DNA of 64,000 nucleotides, taken from contig NZ_JAEDOX010000010.1 in the NCBI RefSeq assembly GCF_017872555.1, positions 62,001 to 126,000 of the forward strand, given 5' to 3'. The stretch's first letter is position 1; every line of letters begins with the position of its first letter. Both the position numbers and the translations under genes were made by a program. This document shows, piece by piece, positions 1-8,473 of this stretch. This DNA is from Ruegeria sp. HKCCSA071 (lineage in GTDB: Bacteria > Pseudomonadota > Alphaproteobacteria > Rhodobacterales > Rhodobacteraceae). The notes beneath the pieces were generated by a model, which saw only the letters and a list, made by a program, of their open reading frames with translations, made no database searches and had not been told where the DNA came from.

Positions 1-273
<273 letters not shown>

Positions 274-303
274 TTAAGCGTAAAAGAGCATACGGAGACA
301 GGA

Positions 304-1050
304 ATGCAAGCGCATCCGAACACGGTGGATCCGTCCGAGATCGCAAAATTCGAAGCGATGGCGGCAGAATGGTGGGATCCTCATGGGAAATTCAAACCCT
401 TGCACATGCTGAATCCTTGCCGTTTGGATTATATCACACAGCAGATCGCCGGAGAATTCGATCGCGACCTAAAGTCGCCTATGCCGTTCGAAGGCCTGCG
501 CCTGCTGGATATCGGTTGTGGCGGTGGGCTGCTGAGCGAACCCATGGCGCGTCTGGGGGCCGAGGTCGTTGGGGCCGATGCCGCCGGAGGCAACCTGCCT
601 GTTGCGCGCATCCATGCCGAGCAGTCCGGTTTGCAGATCGACTATCGCCACACCACAGCCGAAGACATGGCCGCCGCTGGTGAGCAGTTCGACGTGGTCC
701 TGAACATGGAAGTGGTCGAGCATGTGGCCGACCCGGCGGGTTTCCTGACCGCCTCGCAGCAGTTGCTCAGGCCCGGCGGGCTGCTGATCTGCTCAACCAT
801 CAATCGCAACCCGAAATCTTATGCGATGGCCATTTTCGGGGCTGAAGTGGTGATGCGCTGGCTGCCGCGCGGCACGCATGAGTGGAACAAGTTCATCACG
901 CCGGAGGAGCTGTTTGACCTGCTGCGCCAGGCCGGGCTGGACCCGGTGGACCGCAAGGGGTTTGTCTTCAACCCGATCCTGTGGAGCTGGTCGATCTCGG
1001 ACCGGGATTTGAGTGTGAATTACGTGACGGCGAGTGTGAAGCCGGGCTGA
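304..1050 (+). CDS. ubiG: Ubiquinone biosynthesis O-methyltransferase UbiG
   Basis: This 248-residue protein carries the class I SAM-binding motif I ([10 protein letters not shown], residues about 68-76) and ends as UbiG proteins do. UbiG performs both O-methylations of the ubiquinone head group at the inner membrane. The N-terminal stretch [15 protein letters not shown] is typical of UbiG and separates it from generic methyltransferases. Length matches the family. The start is preceded by GGAGACAGGA. It stands alone, divergent from pip and convergent with the MarR gene three bases downstream. Confidence 0.95.
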   Translation: MQAHPNTVDPSEIAKFEAMAAEWWDPHGKFKPLHMLNPCRLDYITQQIAGEFDRDLKSPMPFEGLRLLDIGCGGGLLSEPMARLGAEVVGADAAGGNLPVARIHAEQSGLQIDYRHTTAEDMAAAGEQFDVVLNMEVVEHVADPAGFLTASQQLLRPGGLLICSTINRNPKSYAMAIFGAEVVMRWLPRGTHEWNKFITPEELFDLLRQAGLDPVDRKGFVFNPILWSWSISDRDLSVNYVTASVKPG

Positions 1051-1053
1051 GGG

Positions 1054-1494
1054 TTATTCCCCTTCCAACTGCTTTCTCAGATCGCGCAACACTGGCAATG
1101 TTGAACGAACACGGTCATCCCCCAACTCTCCGACCACGCGGTTGATCAACGGGGCAATCGAAGAAATCGCCTGATCGCGTGCGCGGCGCCCTGCGGGGCT
1201 GATCGCCACCATCTTGCGGCGGGCATCGTCCCAATCGGGTCGGATGTGGATGTATCCGGCCCACTCCAGCTTGGCCAAGGTGTTGGTCATCGCGCCGCGG
1301 GTGACGTGGAACGTGTTGGCCAGCTGTGCCGGGCTGCGCTCATCCGCGACAAAAGCCAAGTGGTTCAGAACCGAGAAATGCGAGATTTCCATGCCCTTGG
1401 GCAGCACACGGCTAAGCCGGTTCCGCAATAGCTGATCGGCGGTCAGGATCTCGCTGAACAGCGTGACCGCAAGGGCATTGGTGTCGTCTGTCAT
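1054..1494 (-). CDS. MarR family transcriptional regulator
   Basis: A 146-residue winged helix-turn-helix protein. The central segment (residues about 35-90) has the MarR pattern: a helix beginning SPAQLANTFHVTRGAMTNTLAKLE followed by a wing (GYIHIRPDWDDARRKMVAISPAGRRA). MarR proteins are dimeric repressors released by small ligands. It lies 12 bases downstream of the amidase gene on the same strand, so the two may be co-transcribed. The ligand and targets cannot be read from the sequence. Confidence 0.85.
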   Translation of the reverse strand: MTDDTNALAVTLFSEILTADQLLRNRLSRVLPKGMEISHFSVLNHLAFVADERSPAQLANTFHVTRGAMTNTLAKLEWAGYIHIRPDWDDARRKMVAISPAGRRARDQAISSIAPLINRVVGELGDDRVRSTLPVLRDLRKQLEGE

Positions 1495-1506
1495 TGTTCC
1501 GTTCTG

Positions 1507-2337
1507 TCAGGGTCCATCGAAGGAACGGCGGTGGTGCAGTGAAGGGACACGTCGTCGCGCCTCAGTCACAGAACTATCATCCAAATCGAAAATGTGAATG
1601 CCTGGATCGGTCCCTGCGTCGATCAGCACCTTTCCCCACGGGTCGACGACCATGCTGTGCCCGTGAGTATAGCGGGTTTTGCCGCCGGTTTTCGGGTGTT
1701 CCCCCGTCTGGGCCGGGGCCAGCACCCAACACCCGGTTTCGATTGCGCGCGCGCGTAGCAAGGCTTCCCAATGCGCGGCGCCCGTGACTGGTGAGAACGC
1801 GGCCGGGACGGTCAGAATGCGCGCGCCCGCCTGCGCCAGTGCCGCGTGCAAATATGGAAAGCGGATATCGTAACAGATGGTCAGACCAACCTTGCCGAAA
1901 TCCGTCTCGGCGATGACCGCTTTTTCACCTGGACGGTAATTCTTTGATTCGCGGAACGTCTCGGTCTCGGTGACCTGCACATCGAACATATGGATTTTGT
2001 CATACCGCGCCACGATCTGACCTTGCGGTCCGATCATAAAGCAACGATTGGTAAAGCGACCGTCACTCTCATGGGTCTTGAGCCCCAACGAGCCGATCAG
2101 AAGCCACACACCCAGATCAGCAGCCTGTTCGCGCAGGCCCGCCAAGGTGATGTCATCTTCTTCATGTTGTAAAACCGCGCGCTGCCGTGTGGTGCTGGTC
2201 GAAACGCAATTCGTAACCTCTGGTGTCAGAACAAAGCGGGCGCCCTGTTCTGCCGCTTCGGCCATCATGCCTCGTACCATCCCGAGGTTTTCAGCCGGAT
2301 CGTCCGACGAGGTGATTTGCAGCAGCGCGGTTTTCAT
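1507..2337 (-). CDS. Carbon-nitrogen hydrolase (nitrilase superfamily, Nit-like amidase)
   Basis: A 276-residue enzyme with the nitrilase-superfamily triad visible as Glu40 (LTPEVTN), Lys114 (RYDKIHMFDV) and Cys155 (LTICYDIRFP). These residues, the length and the overall pattern match the Nit1/Nit2 branch, whose characterised members deaminate deaminated glutathione or omega-amidate substrates. The start overlaps the grxC stop by one base (TGATG), so the two are translationally coupled, and a link to glutathione repair is a reasonable inference. A generic amidase role cannot be excluded. Confidence 0.85.
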   Translation of the reverse strand: MKTALLQITSSDDPAENLGMVRGMMAEAAEQGARFVLTPEVTNCVSTSTTRQRAVLQHEEDDITLAGLREQAADLGVWLLIGSLGLKTHESDGRFTNRCFMIGPQGQIVARYDKIHMFDVQVTETETFRESKNYRPGEKAVIAETDFGKVGLTICYDIRFPYLHAALAQAGARILTVPAAFSPVTGAAHWEALLRARAIETGCWVLAPAQTGEHPKTGGKTRYTHGHSMVVDPWGKVLIDAGTDPGIHIFDLDDSSVTEARRRVPSLHHRRSFDGP

Positions 2338-2594
2338 CAGGCCGCAAGCAGAGGGTCAAGCTTGCCCTGACGCTCCAACTCGTACAAATCATCGCAACCG
2401 CCGACATGCGTAGCGCCGATGAAAATCTGCGGGACCGTGCGTTTACCCCCGGCACGTTGAATCATTTCAGGTTTGCGTTTGGGGTGCATCAACACGTCGA
2501 TCTCCTTGAACTCGACACCTTTCTGCTTCAGCAGGCGTTTGGCCGCATGACAAAAGCCGCACAGTGGCGATGTATAGATCTCTACCGACTTCAT
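2337..2594 (-). CDS. grxC: Glutaredoxin 3
   Basis: An 85-residue glutaredoxin. The start at 2594 gives MKSVEIYTSP followed by the dithiol active site CGFC (Cys12 and Cys15), then the TVPQIFIG cis-Pro segment and a C-terminal GGCDDL glutathione-binding motif. An upstream extension in frame lacks similarity to the family. The active site is CGFC rather than the more common CPYC, a variant common in alphaproteobacterial Grx3. It lies between comF (38 bases upstream) and the amidase gene (one-base overlap). Confidence 0.93.
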   Translation of the reverse strand: MKSVEIYTSPLCGFCHAAKRLLKQKGVEFKEIDVLMHPKRKPEMIQRAGGKRTVPQIFIGATHVGGCDDLYELERQGKLDPLLAA

Positions 2595-2632
2595 TTTCCG
2601 TTCCCTTCGGATATCGCGCAATCTTGGGCGAA

Positions 2633-3427
2633 TTAGGCATCCTTGGCAACGCGCGCCAGAGCCAACACGAAAATATGATTTGCCCCCGCTGCCTGACAGA
2701 CCCGAGTGCATGCGGCCAGTGTTGCCCCGGACGTCATCACATCGTCCACCAGCAAAATGTCACGGCCAATAAGGTGTCGGGCATTTCGGGGGTGAAGGCA
2801 TATTGCGTCTTCCAAAATCTGTGCCCGCTCGGCTGCTGTTTTGCCATCCAATACCTGCGTCTTCTTTTTGCGAATCAACAGATCGGGTACACATTCCAAT
2901 CCTGTCTCACGCCCCAGGTTCTGCGCCAACAGAGCTGACTGATTGTATCGCCTTTTGAGCAAGCGCGACCAATGCAGAGGAACCGGAGCAATCACCACAT
3001 CCGGTCGCAGCAATGGGCGCCCTGCCTGCGCCATCCACTGTGCGGCAGGGCGGGCCAGTTCAGGCCGATCACCATGTTTCAGCGCCAGGATCAGTGACCG
3101 CGCCTTGCCGTCATACAAAAGCGCCGCGCGGCCTGCCCTCCAGGGGCGCGCGGTCTTCAGGCAATCATCGCACTCAGTCCGAAACCCATCCTGCCCCCCA
3201 ATCAGGGGCATACCGCAGCTTTCACAGACCGTGCCGCCGATAAATGGCGTTTCGCGCCAGCATGGGCCACACAGGCCAAAATCGGACTCTGTCAGGTCGC
3301 CACACCCCATACAACGTGGTGGATAAATAAGTGCAAGTGCGGTTTGAATCCGTTGCGCGATGCGATACTTGCCAGCTATGAAACTGCCCGAACCCACTGC
3401 GCCCTCCCTTTTTGACCGTGCCGCCAT
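2633..3427 (-). CDS. comF: ComF family protein (phosphoribosyltransferase-like)
   Basis: The protein has an N-terminal double zinc-ribbon (CMGCG, CGPC, CESCG, CDDC pairs) and a C-terminal phosphoribosyltransferase motif (ILLVDDVMTSGATL). This is the ComF layout, linked to DNA uptake and processing in naturally competent bacteria. The start is uncertain. Family members normally begin just before the segment IQTALALIYPPRC, but no ATG, GTG or TTG is found there. The only usable ATG in frame (3427) adds about 25 residues and overlaps the divergent methyltransferase gene by 50 bases. Confidence 0.82.
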   Translation of the reverse strand: MAARSKREGAVGSGSFIAGKYRIAQRIQTALALIYPPRCMGCGDLTESDFGLCGPCWRETPFIGGTVCESCGMPLIGGQDGFRTECDDCLKTARPWRAGRAALLYDGKARSLILALKHGDRPELARPAAQWMAQAGRPLLRPDVVIAPVPLHWSRLLKRRYNQSALLAQNLGRETGLECVPDLLIRKKKTQVLDGKTAAERAQILEDAICLHPRNARHLIGRDILLVDDVMTSGATLAACTRVCQAAGANHIFVLALARVAKDA

Positions 3428-4208
3428 TCTGCGTCATCGCAGCCGCGTGCAGGATGATGCCCTTTTTCTGCACCGCGCCGCGATGGACGAGGTTCAGGAT
3501 CGGCTTTCCATGGTTAACAAATCCTTTACGGCACCAGCGATCGTGACAGCCTACCGGCAGCTTTGGACAGACGCATTTCCCGAAGCCTCGATCATTGCGG
3601 ATGACGAAGTGCTGGCACTGCAAACCGGCGCACATGATCTTGTGATCCACGCTATGACACTGCACTGCGCAAACGATCCGGTAGGTCAGTTAATCCAATG
3701 CCACCGCGCGCTGAAACCTGATGGGTTGTTGCTGGTTGTTTGTCTGGGCGGCGAAACGCTGCACGAACTGCGCGCGGCGTTGGGTCAGGCCGAGATTGAC
3801 GTTACCGGCGGCCTCAGCCCCCGCATCGCCCCAATGGCCGGGCTGCGGGACATGGGCGGTCTGTTGCAGCGCGCCGGTCTGGCCTTGCCGGTCGCTGACT
3901 CGGTGACACTCACGGTTGAGTATCGTGACATCTGGCACCTGATGCACGATCTGCGGAATATGGGTGAGGCCAATGCGTTATCCGCGCGCCTGAGACATCC
4001 GACCAAACGCGCAGTATTTGAGACCGCGCAAAACACTTATGCGTCTCATTTCAGCACAGGATCGGGACGCTTGGCAGCCACGTTCGAACTGATCTGCCTG
4101 ACAGGATGGGCCCCCCACGACAGTCAACCAAAGCCACTGCGTCCCGGGTCGGCGCAAACACGTTTGGCTGACGCCTTGCGCACGGACGAGGGCAAACTGC
4201 CCGATTGA
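3378..4208 (+). CDS. SAM-dependent methyltransferase (BioC/NDUFAF5-like)
   Basis: A 276-residue class I methyltransferase starting MKLPEPTAPSLFDR. The N-terminal stretch FDRAAILRHRSR and the motif IIADDEVLAL for the SAM pocket recall the alphaproteobacterial family related to mitochondrial NDUFAF5 and BioC. The glycine-rich motif I is degenerate, so either the substrate or the catalytic competence is unclear. It is divergent from comF, a pairing common in roseobacters as far as I recall. It ends 57 bases before hemH and could be co-transcribed with it. Confidence 0.7.
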   Translation: MKLPEPTAPSLFDRAAILRHRSRVQDDALFLHRAAMDEVQDRLSMVNKSFTAPAIVTAYRQLWTDAFPEASIIADDEVLALQTGAHDLVIHAMTLHCANDPVGQLIQCHRALKPDGLLLVVCLGGETLHELRAALGQAEIDVTGGLSPRIAPMAGLRDMGGLLQRAGLALPVADSVTLTVEYRDIWHLMHDLRNMGEANALSARLRHPTKRAVFETAQNTYASHFSTGSGRLAATFELICLTGWAPHDSQPKPLRPGSAQTRLADALRTDEGKLPD

Positions 4209-4265
4209 CGCGCGACCAAATCCCCTTATTTCAGGCCCTAACGCAAGAAATTCAGGAAGCTTCAT

Positions 4266-5315
4266 ATGTTTGATGCCACTCGACCCGCTCATGCTCCTAC
4301 GAATCACCCCAAGATCAGGATGGGTCGCGTCGGCGTATTGCTGGCCAATCTGGGCACGCCGGACGACTACACATATTGGCCAATGCGCCGATATCTGAAT
4401 GAGTTCTTGTCGGACCAGCGCGTCATCGATTATCCGAAATGGAAATGGCAGCCGATTTTGCAGGCGATCATCCTGACCAAGCGGCCATTCAGTTCCGGCG
4501 AGGCTTACAAATCGATCTGGAATCAGGAAAAGGGCGAAAGCCCGCTGATGACCATCACCAAGGACCAGACCGCCAAGCTAAGCCAGGCGATGCATGCACG
4601 TTACGGTGATCAGGTCATGGTCGATTTCTGTATGCGTTACGGCAACCCGTCGACCAAATCCAAAGTGCGCGCGATGGTAGCGGCAGGGTGCGATCGCATC
4701 TTGTTCTTTCCGCTTTACCCACAATACGCTGGCGCAACGACGGCCACCGCCAACGACCAGTTCTTTCGCGCACTGATGGACGAAGCCTGGCAGCCCGCCA
4801 CGCGAACCGTTCCGGCCTATTTCGATGAACCTGCTTATATCGATGCGCTGGCGCAGTCTGTTGAACGAGCATACGAGGCTATGGAGACAAAACCCGACAT
4901 TCTTGTCTGCTCATATCACGGGATGCCCGAGCGGTATCTTCACCAGGGCGATCCCTATCACTGCCAGTGTGCTAAAACGACAAGGCTGTTAAAGGAGCGA
5001 CTGGGCTGGACGGATGATCAACTGGTATCGACTTTCCAGTCGCGCTTCGGTCCCGAAGAATGGCTGAAACCTTACACTGTGGATCACGTGGCCGAACTCG
5101 CGAAACAAGGCAAAAAGAACATTGCTGTAATTGCCCCGGCATTTTCGGCGGACTGCATCGAAACGCTGGAAGAGATAAACGAAGAAATCAAAGAGAGCTT
5201 CGAAGAAGCAGGCGGCGAGACGTTTACTTATATTCCATGCCTTAACGATGACGATGCCCATATCGCAGCACTTGGAAAGGTGATCGAAGACAATCTGCGC
5301 GGGTGGCTGGCGTAA
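4266..5315 (+). CDS. hemH: Ferrochelatase
   Basis: A 349-residue ferrochelatase, which inserts Fe(II) into protoporphyrin IX in the last step of haem synthesis. The family signature SYHGMPERY carries the catalytic His218, and the C-terminal part contains the FSADCIETLEE segment with the conserved acidic residues. The N-terminal VGVLLANLGTPD is characteristic. AGGAAG precedes the ATG by a few bases. A strong hairpin with a U-run lies downstream (5425-5456). Confidence 0.96.
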   Translation: MFDATRPAHAPTNHPKIRMGRVGVLLANLGTPDDYTYWPMRRYLNEFLSDQRVIDYPKWKWQPILQAIILTKRPFSSGEAYKSIWNQEKGESPLMTITKDQTAKLSQAMHARYGDQVMVDFCMRYGNPSTKSKVRAMVAAGCDRILFFPLYPQYAGATTATANDQFFRALMDEAWQPATRTVPAYFDEPAYIDALAQSVERAYEAMETKPDILVCSYHGMPERYLHQGDPYHCQCAKTTRLLKERLGWTDDQLVSTFQSRFGPEEWLKPYTVDHVAELAKQGKKNIAVIAPAFSADCIETLEEINEEIKESFEEAGGETFTYIPCLNDDDAHIAALGKVIEDNLRGWLA

Positions 5316-5424
5316 AGCGTTTCCAGAGCAAAATCGGTATCTCTTATGAGAACGTCAAGCTCGGCTTGATACTGGCGCGTCAGTACCCCTGGCGCGCAAC
5401 AGGCTTGAAGACCTGTTGGAACAA

Positions 5425-5456
5425 AAAAAGGCGGTGGATTGCTCCACCGCCTTTTT
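5425..5456. terminator. Bidirectional intrinsic terminator
   Basis: A perfect 9-bp stem (GGCGGTGGA at 5430-5438, TCCACCGCC at 5443-5451) with loop TTGC is flanked by A7 on the left and T5 on the right. It can stop hemH transcription rightward and that of the small gene at 5475 leftward. A weaker inverted repeat (CAACAGG / CCTGTTG, about 5399-5419) precedes it on the hemH side. Confidence 0.88.
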
Positions 5457-5474
5457 CATGAATTTCGCGTCGGG

Positions 5475-5657
5475 TTAGCTTGCAGCAACAGCAGCAGCAA
5501 CGACGACCAGCAGGATCAGCGGCAGCAGAATGCCCTGCGACGAACCCTGAGTTTCTTCAACAACAACCGGTGCTTCAACAACCGGCTCTTCCAGGTTGCC
5601 AGCATATGCGGTCGAAGCTGCTGCAGTCAGAGCTGCGGCGAGAACGAGTTTCTTCAT
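5475..5657 (-). CDS. Small exported or membrane-anchored protein of unknown function
   Basis: A 60-residue protein: a signal peptide (MKKLVLAAALTAAASTAYAG), a short acidic Val/Glu-rich linker (about residues 21-40) and a C-terminal hydrophobic helix of Leu, Val and Ala. The start at 5657 has an excellent ribosome-binding site (TCTGGAGGTT, four bases before ATG), and a strong terminator follows the stop. This makes it a real gene despite its size. It would sit as a tiny single-pass inner-membrane protein after signal cleavage. I do not recognise a named family. Confidence 0.8.
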   Translation of the reverse strand: MKKLVLAAALTAAASTAYAGNLEEPVVEAPVVVEETQGSSQGILLPLILLVVVAAAVAAS

Positions 5658-5796
5658 ATTAACCTCCAGAATTTGCACGGTTCCAATATCCGGAACCGCA
5701 CATCTAAGACTTACCTCGTAGTTTTTTCTAATCAGCATTAGAGCGGGAATGCAATTGCAACTTGACCTGTAAGCGGCTTCGCACACGAAAATGTCG

Positions 5797-6396
5797 TCAT
5801 ATTAGCAACACTTGCGTGCCGACTTTCGCCATCGAAAACAACTCGGCGATGTCTTCGTTGAAAAGGCCGATGCAGCCGTTCGAAGATCTGCGGCCGATTT
5901 TACGCGTATCATGCGTGCCGTGAATGCGATAATACTTCCAGCTCAGATATAAAGCGTGCGTTCCCAAAGGGTTATCCGGACCGGGAGGAATATAGTCCGG
6001 CCATTCCGGATTTCTCTTCTTCATCGAAGGCGTTGGAGACCAGCTTGGGCCTTCGACCTTGCGGATCACACTGGTCCGCCCGCGCCGGGTGAGTTCTTCG
6101 GTCAGCGGAACCGACGACGGGTACAATTTGTACACTGATTGATCATCCGACCAATAATGCAGCGCTCTTGAAACGGTATCGACCAATATGGCGCCATTTC
6201 TGGTGTTCGAGAAATACGGTTGCCAATCCAATGCCCGGAACCCGGATACGTTGCGTCGAACTGCCGGTTCGATCTCGGGTGCGGGGCGCAGCGGGTCGCC
6301 CGGGATATATTGTGCCAGCGCCGGGGTAGCCAGAGTGGCAGTAGCCCCTGCCAGAAAACCCCTGCGTGTGGGCGAATGAATGCGCTTTTTGACCAT
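5797..6396 (-). CDS. L,D-transpeptidase (YkuD domain), Tat-like signal
   Basis: A 199-residue periplasmic enzyme. The N-terminus has a twin-arginine-type signal (TRRGFLAGATATLATPALA). The C-terminal half has the YkuD pattern: His159 in IHGTHD and Cys175 in SSNGCIGL, the nucleophile. L,D-transpeptidases form 3-3 cross-links or attach proteins to peptidoglycan. The usual motif is SHGC; here the His just before Gly-Cys is Asn173, a less common form. It stands alone between two terminator-bounded genes. Confidence 0.88.
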   Translation of the reverse strand: MVKKRIHSPTRRGFLAGATATLATPALAQYIPGDPLRPAPEIEPAVRRNVSGFRALDWQPYFSNTRNGAILVDTVSRALHYWSDDQSVYKLYPSSVPLTEELTRRGRTSVIRKVEGPSWSPTPSMKKRNPEWPDYIPPGPDNPLGTHALYLSWKYYRIHGTHDTRKIGRRSSNGCIGLFNEDIAELFSMAKVGTQVLLI

Positions 6397-6565
6397 GACA
6401 ACGGGTCCTGTGTTTAGGTGAGGTCTGAAATCAAAGGTATTCTATTGCCAGAATGCTTCAGTCGCAAACCAAACCGGCAGAATCATGCAAGTTATGACCA
6501 TTGCGCGTTTGCTCAGAACAAGCAGGCGCGCTATGCCGTGTTGTGATACAATAATCAGGTCGAAC

Positions 6566-7081
6566 ATGACGCGCATCGTTTCTTTACTATTGATTTGCTT
6601 TGTCGCGCTTGCGGCATGTACCAACACCGGCTCAACCACTCTGGGATCTGATGGTCGCCCATTGCCGACCGTGTATAAGATCCGCGGCAACCCGGAAAAG
6701 CTGCAGTTCCGCATGCTTGATTCGGTCAATGCCCTGCGTCAGGCTCAGGGATTGCAGCCCGTACAACTAAACGCACAACTGAACGCGGCAGCTGCGACTC
6801 ATTCGAAAGATATGTCGCGACAGAACCGACCCTGGCACTTTGGGTCAGACGGTTCGTCGCCGATCGACCGGGCAGCACGTGTCGGCTATTTCGGTACTTT
6901 TCTGGGGGAAGCCATCTCCGAAACCTACGAGACCGAGACGGAAACGCTTGCCGCTTGGATGCAGGAACCCGGACCGAGGGCTGTCATAATGGACGCCAAA
7001 GCCACCCAAATGGGATTCGCCTGGCATCAGGAAGGTGGCGGCAAAATCTGGTGGACGTTGGAAATGGGAACCGGCGGCTGA
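6566..7081 (+). CDS. CAP/SCP-domain lipoprotein
   Basis: A 171-residue protein. The start at 6566 gives a lipoprotein signal with lipobox LAAC (Cys near residue 15). The remainder has the CAP-domain pattern: an Asn-Ala-Leu-Arg helix (LDSVNALRQAQG), a second helix AAATHSKDMSRQN, then WHFGSDGSSPIDRA with the conserved His, and a GFAWH segment near the end. Bacterial CAP proteins are exported and of mostly unknown function. The longer upstream extension (from 6485) would mask the signal peptide, so it was not used. Confidence 0.82.
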   Translation: MTRIVSLLLICFVALAACTNTGSTTLGSDGRPLPTVYKIRGNPEKLQFRMLDSVNALRQAQGLQPVQLNAQLNAAAATHSKDMSRQNRPWHFGSDGSSPIDRAARVGYFGTFLGEAISETYETETETLAAWMQEPGPRAVIMDAKATQMGFAWHQEGGGKIWWTLEMGTGG

Positions 7082-7094
7082 TCCGAGCCCAGGA

Positions 7095-7127
7095 AAAGAA
7101 TAAGCCCCCGGTTCTCGGGGGCTTTTC
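7095..7127. terminator. Bidirectional intrinsic terminator
   Basis: Stem AGCCCCCG (7103-7110) pairs with CGGGGGCT (7116-7123), followed by a T-run on the + strand and preceded by GAAAAGAAT, giving a U-rich tail on the - strand. It lies between the convergent CAP lipoprotein and ptsN genes. Confidence 0.85.
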
Positions 7128-7135
7128 TGGGTCAA

Positions 7136-7600
7136 TCAGGCGGCTTGCATAGACTGCGCCTCGGTCAGGATCGCATAGAGCTTTACCGGATCGGGGTTCG
7201 CCCGAAGTTTGGTGCAAACCGAAGTATCCCGCAAAGTGCGAGACACCAGCGCCAATGCCTTGAGGTGATCGACGCCCGCCTCTTCCGGTGCAAACAGCGC
7301 AAAGGCAATGTCCACAGGCTGGCGATCAACCGATCCGAAATCGATGGGCTTTTCAAGCATTACGAAAACACCCGAAACCGCATCAAGCTCGGGCAGGCGC
7401 GCGTGCGGCAGCGCCACACCATGGCCGACTCCGGTAGGCCCAAGGCTTTCCCGTTCCAGCAGGAAATCAACCGCTTCCTGAGGATCGATACCCAGCGTCG
7501 CTGCAGCGACGTCACCGATTTCCTGAAACAACCGCTTCTTGCTGGAAGCAGCGGACAAAACACGTACCGCTTCGGGCTTCAGTATGCTCGAAAGCTCCAT
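7136..7600 (-). CDS. ptsN: Nitrogen-PTS EIIA protein PtsN
   Basis: A 154-residue EIIA-Ntr protein starting MELSSILKPEAV at 7600, with GGAGCG eight bases upstream. The phosphorylatable His66 lies in GVALPHARLP. PtsN is the terminal phosphoacceptor of the nitrogen-related phosphotransfer chain and regulates potassium transport, stress and nitrogen responses in the cytoplasm. It follows hpf on the same strand, as in many proteobacteria. Confidence 0.95.
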   Translation of the reverse strand: MELSSILKPEAVRVLSAASSKKRLFQEIGDVAAATLGIDPQEAVDFLLERESLGPTGVGHGVALPHARLPELDAVSGVFVMLEKPIDFGSVDRQPVDIAFALFAPEEAGVDHLKALALVSRTLRDTSVCTKLRANPDPVKLYAILTEAQSMQAA

Positions 7601-7657
7601 GATCACGCTCCATGGCACGCGCCCGCATAGGCGGGTGCGGCCTCGTATCCTTGCCTG

Positions 7658-8221
7658 TTACGGATCAATCCAGCCGATGTTACCGTCTTCGCGACGATAA
7701 ACGACATTCAACCCGTCCTTGTTTTCATTTCTGAACACCAGCACTGGCGCACCGGCAAGTTCCATTTGCATAACGGCCTCACCGACGCTCAAAGATGGGA
7801 TTTTTGTTTCCATCTCGGCCACAATCATGGGCTGTAGCGATTCGGGTTCATCGGCCGACTCCGATTCGTTTGAAGCGAGGATATAAGAGGACGCCCCAAA
7901 GAGTTCAACCGGTTCGACCCGATCCTTGTGGTGGTCCTTCAGGCGGCGCTTGTAGCGACGCAACTGTTTCTCCATTTTACCGCAGCACGCCTCAAACGCC
8001 GCGTAGATTTCGGTTGCATGTGCCTTGGCCTGAGCCGTCAGGCCAGTGGAAAGGTGCACCGTTGTTTCGCATACATATTCATGCGCCGAACGGGAAAAGA
8101 CGACGTTGGCATCCGTAGGCCGCTGCGCATACTTGCCCACGACCTCATTCAGTTCGGTCTGCACGTGTGTCTGCAATGCCGAACCGATGTCGATCTGTTT
8201 TCCGCTGATTTGGTAACGCAT
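7658..8221 (-). CDS. hpf: Ribosome hibernation promoting factor, long form
   Basis: A 187-residue protein starting MRYQISGKQIDIG at 8221, with GAAGGAGATCAC directly upstream. The N-terminal S30AE domain (about 1-105) and a C-terminal dimerisation domain (about 130-187, VVYRREDGNIGWIDP) show the long HPF form that makes 100S ribosome dimers in stationary phase. A GC-rich inverted repeat (GCCGC/GCGGC near 8244-8258) lies in its leader. The rpoN gene usually found between lptB and hpf in gammaproteobacteria is absent. Confidence 0.94.
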   Translation of the reverse strand: MRYQISGKQIDIGSALQTHVQTELNEVVGKYAQRPTDANVVFSRSAHEYVCETTVHLSTGLTAQAKAHATEIYAAFEACCGKMEKQLRRYKRRLKDHHKDRVEPVELFGASSYILASNESESADEPESLQPMIVAEMETKIPSLSVGEAVMQMELAGAPVLVFRNENKDGLNVVYRREDGNIGWIDP

Positions 8222-8473
8222 GTGATCTCCTTCACAATTCACACCCATTCTGACGCCGCGGAACGCGGCGGGCTTGTTTTTATCGGGTGGGGGGTCGAGA
8301 CATTTTCCGCGGTTGCCTTGTTTCCAGCCCTTCGAAGAAGGGACATCGAGATCCAGACTGGAACCGGGTAAATGCCATAAGCCAATTGAGGCAAGAGACG
8401 AGGGAAGAGTCAATCAAAACAGATGTGTATATACGCGATTTCCGCGATGCTATTGGCACAACTCCGCGCAAGG

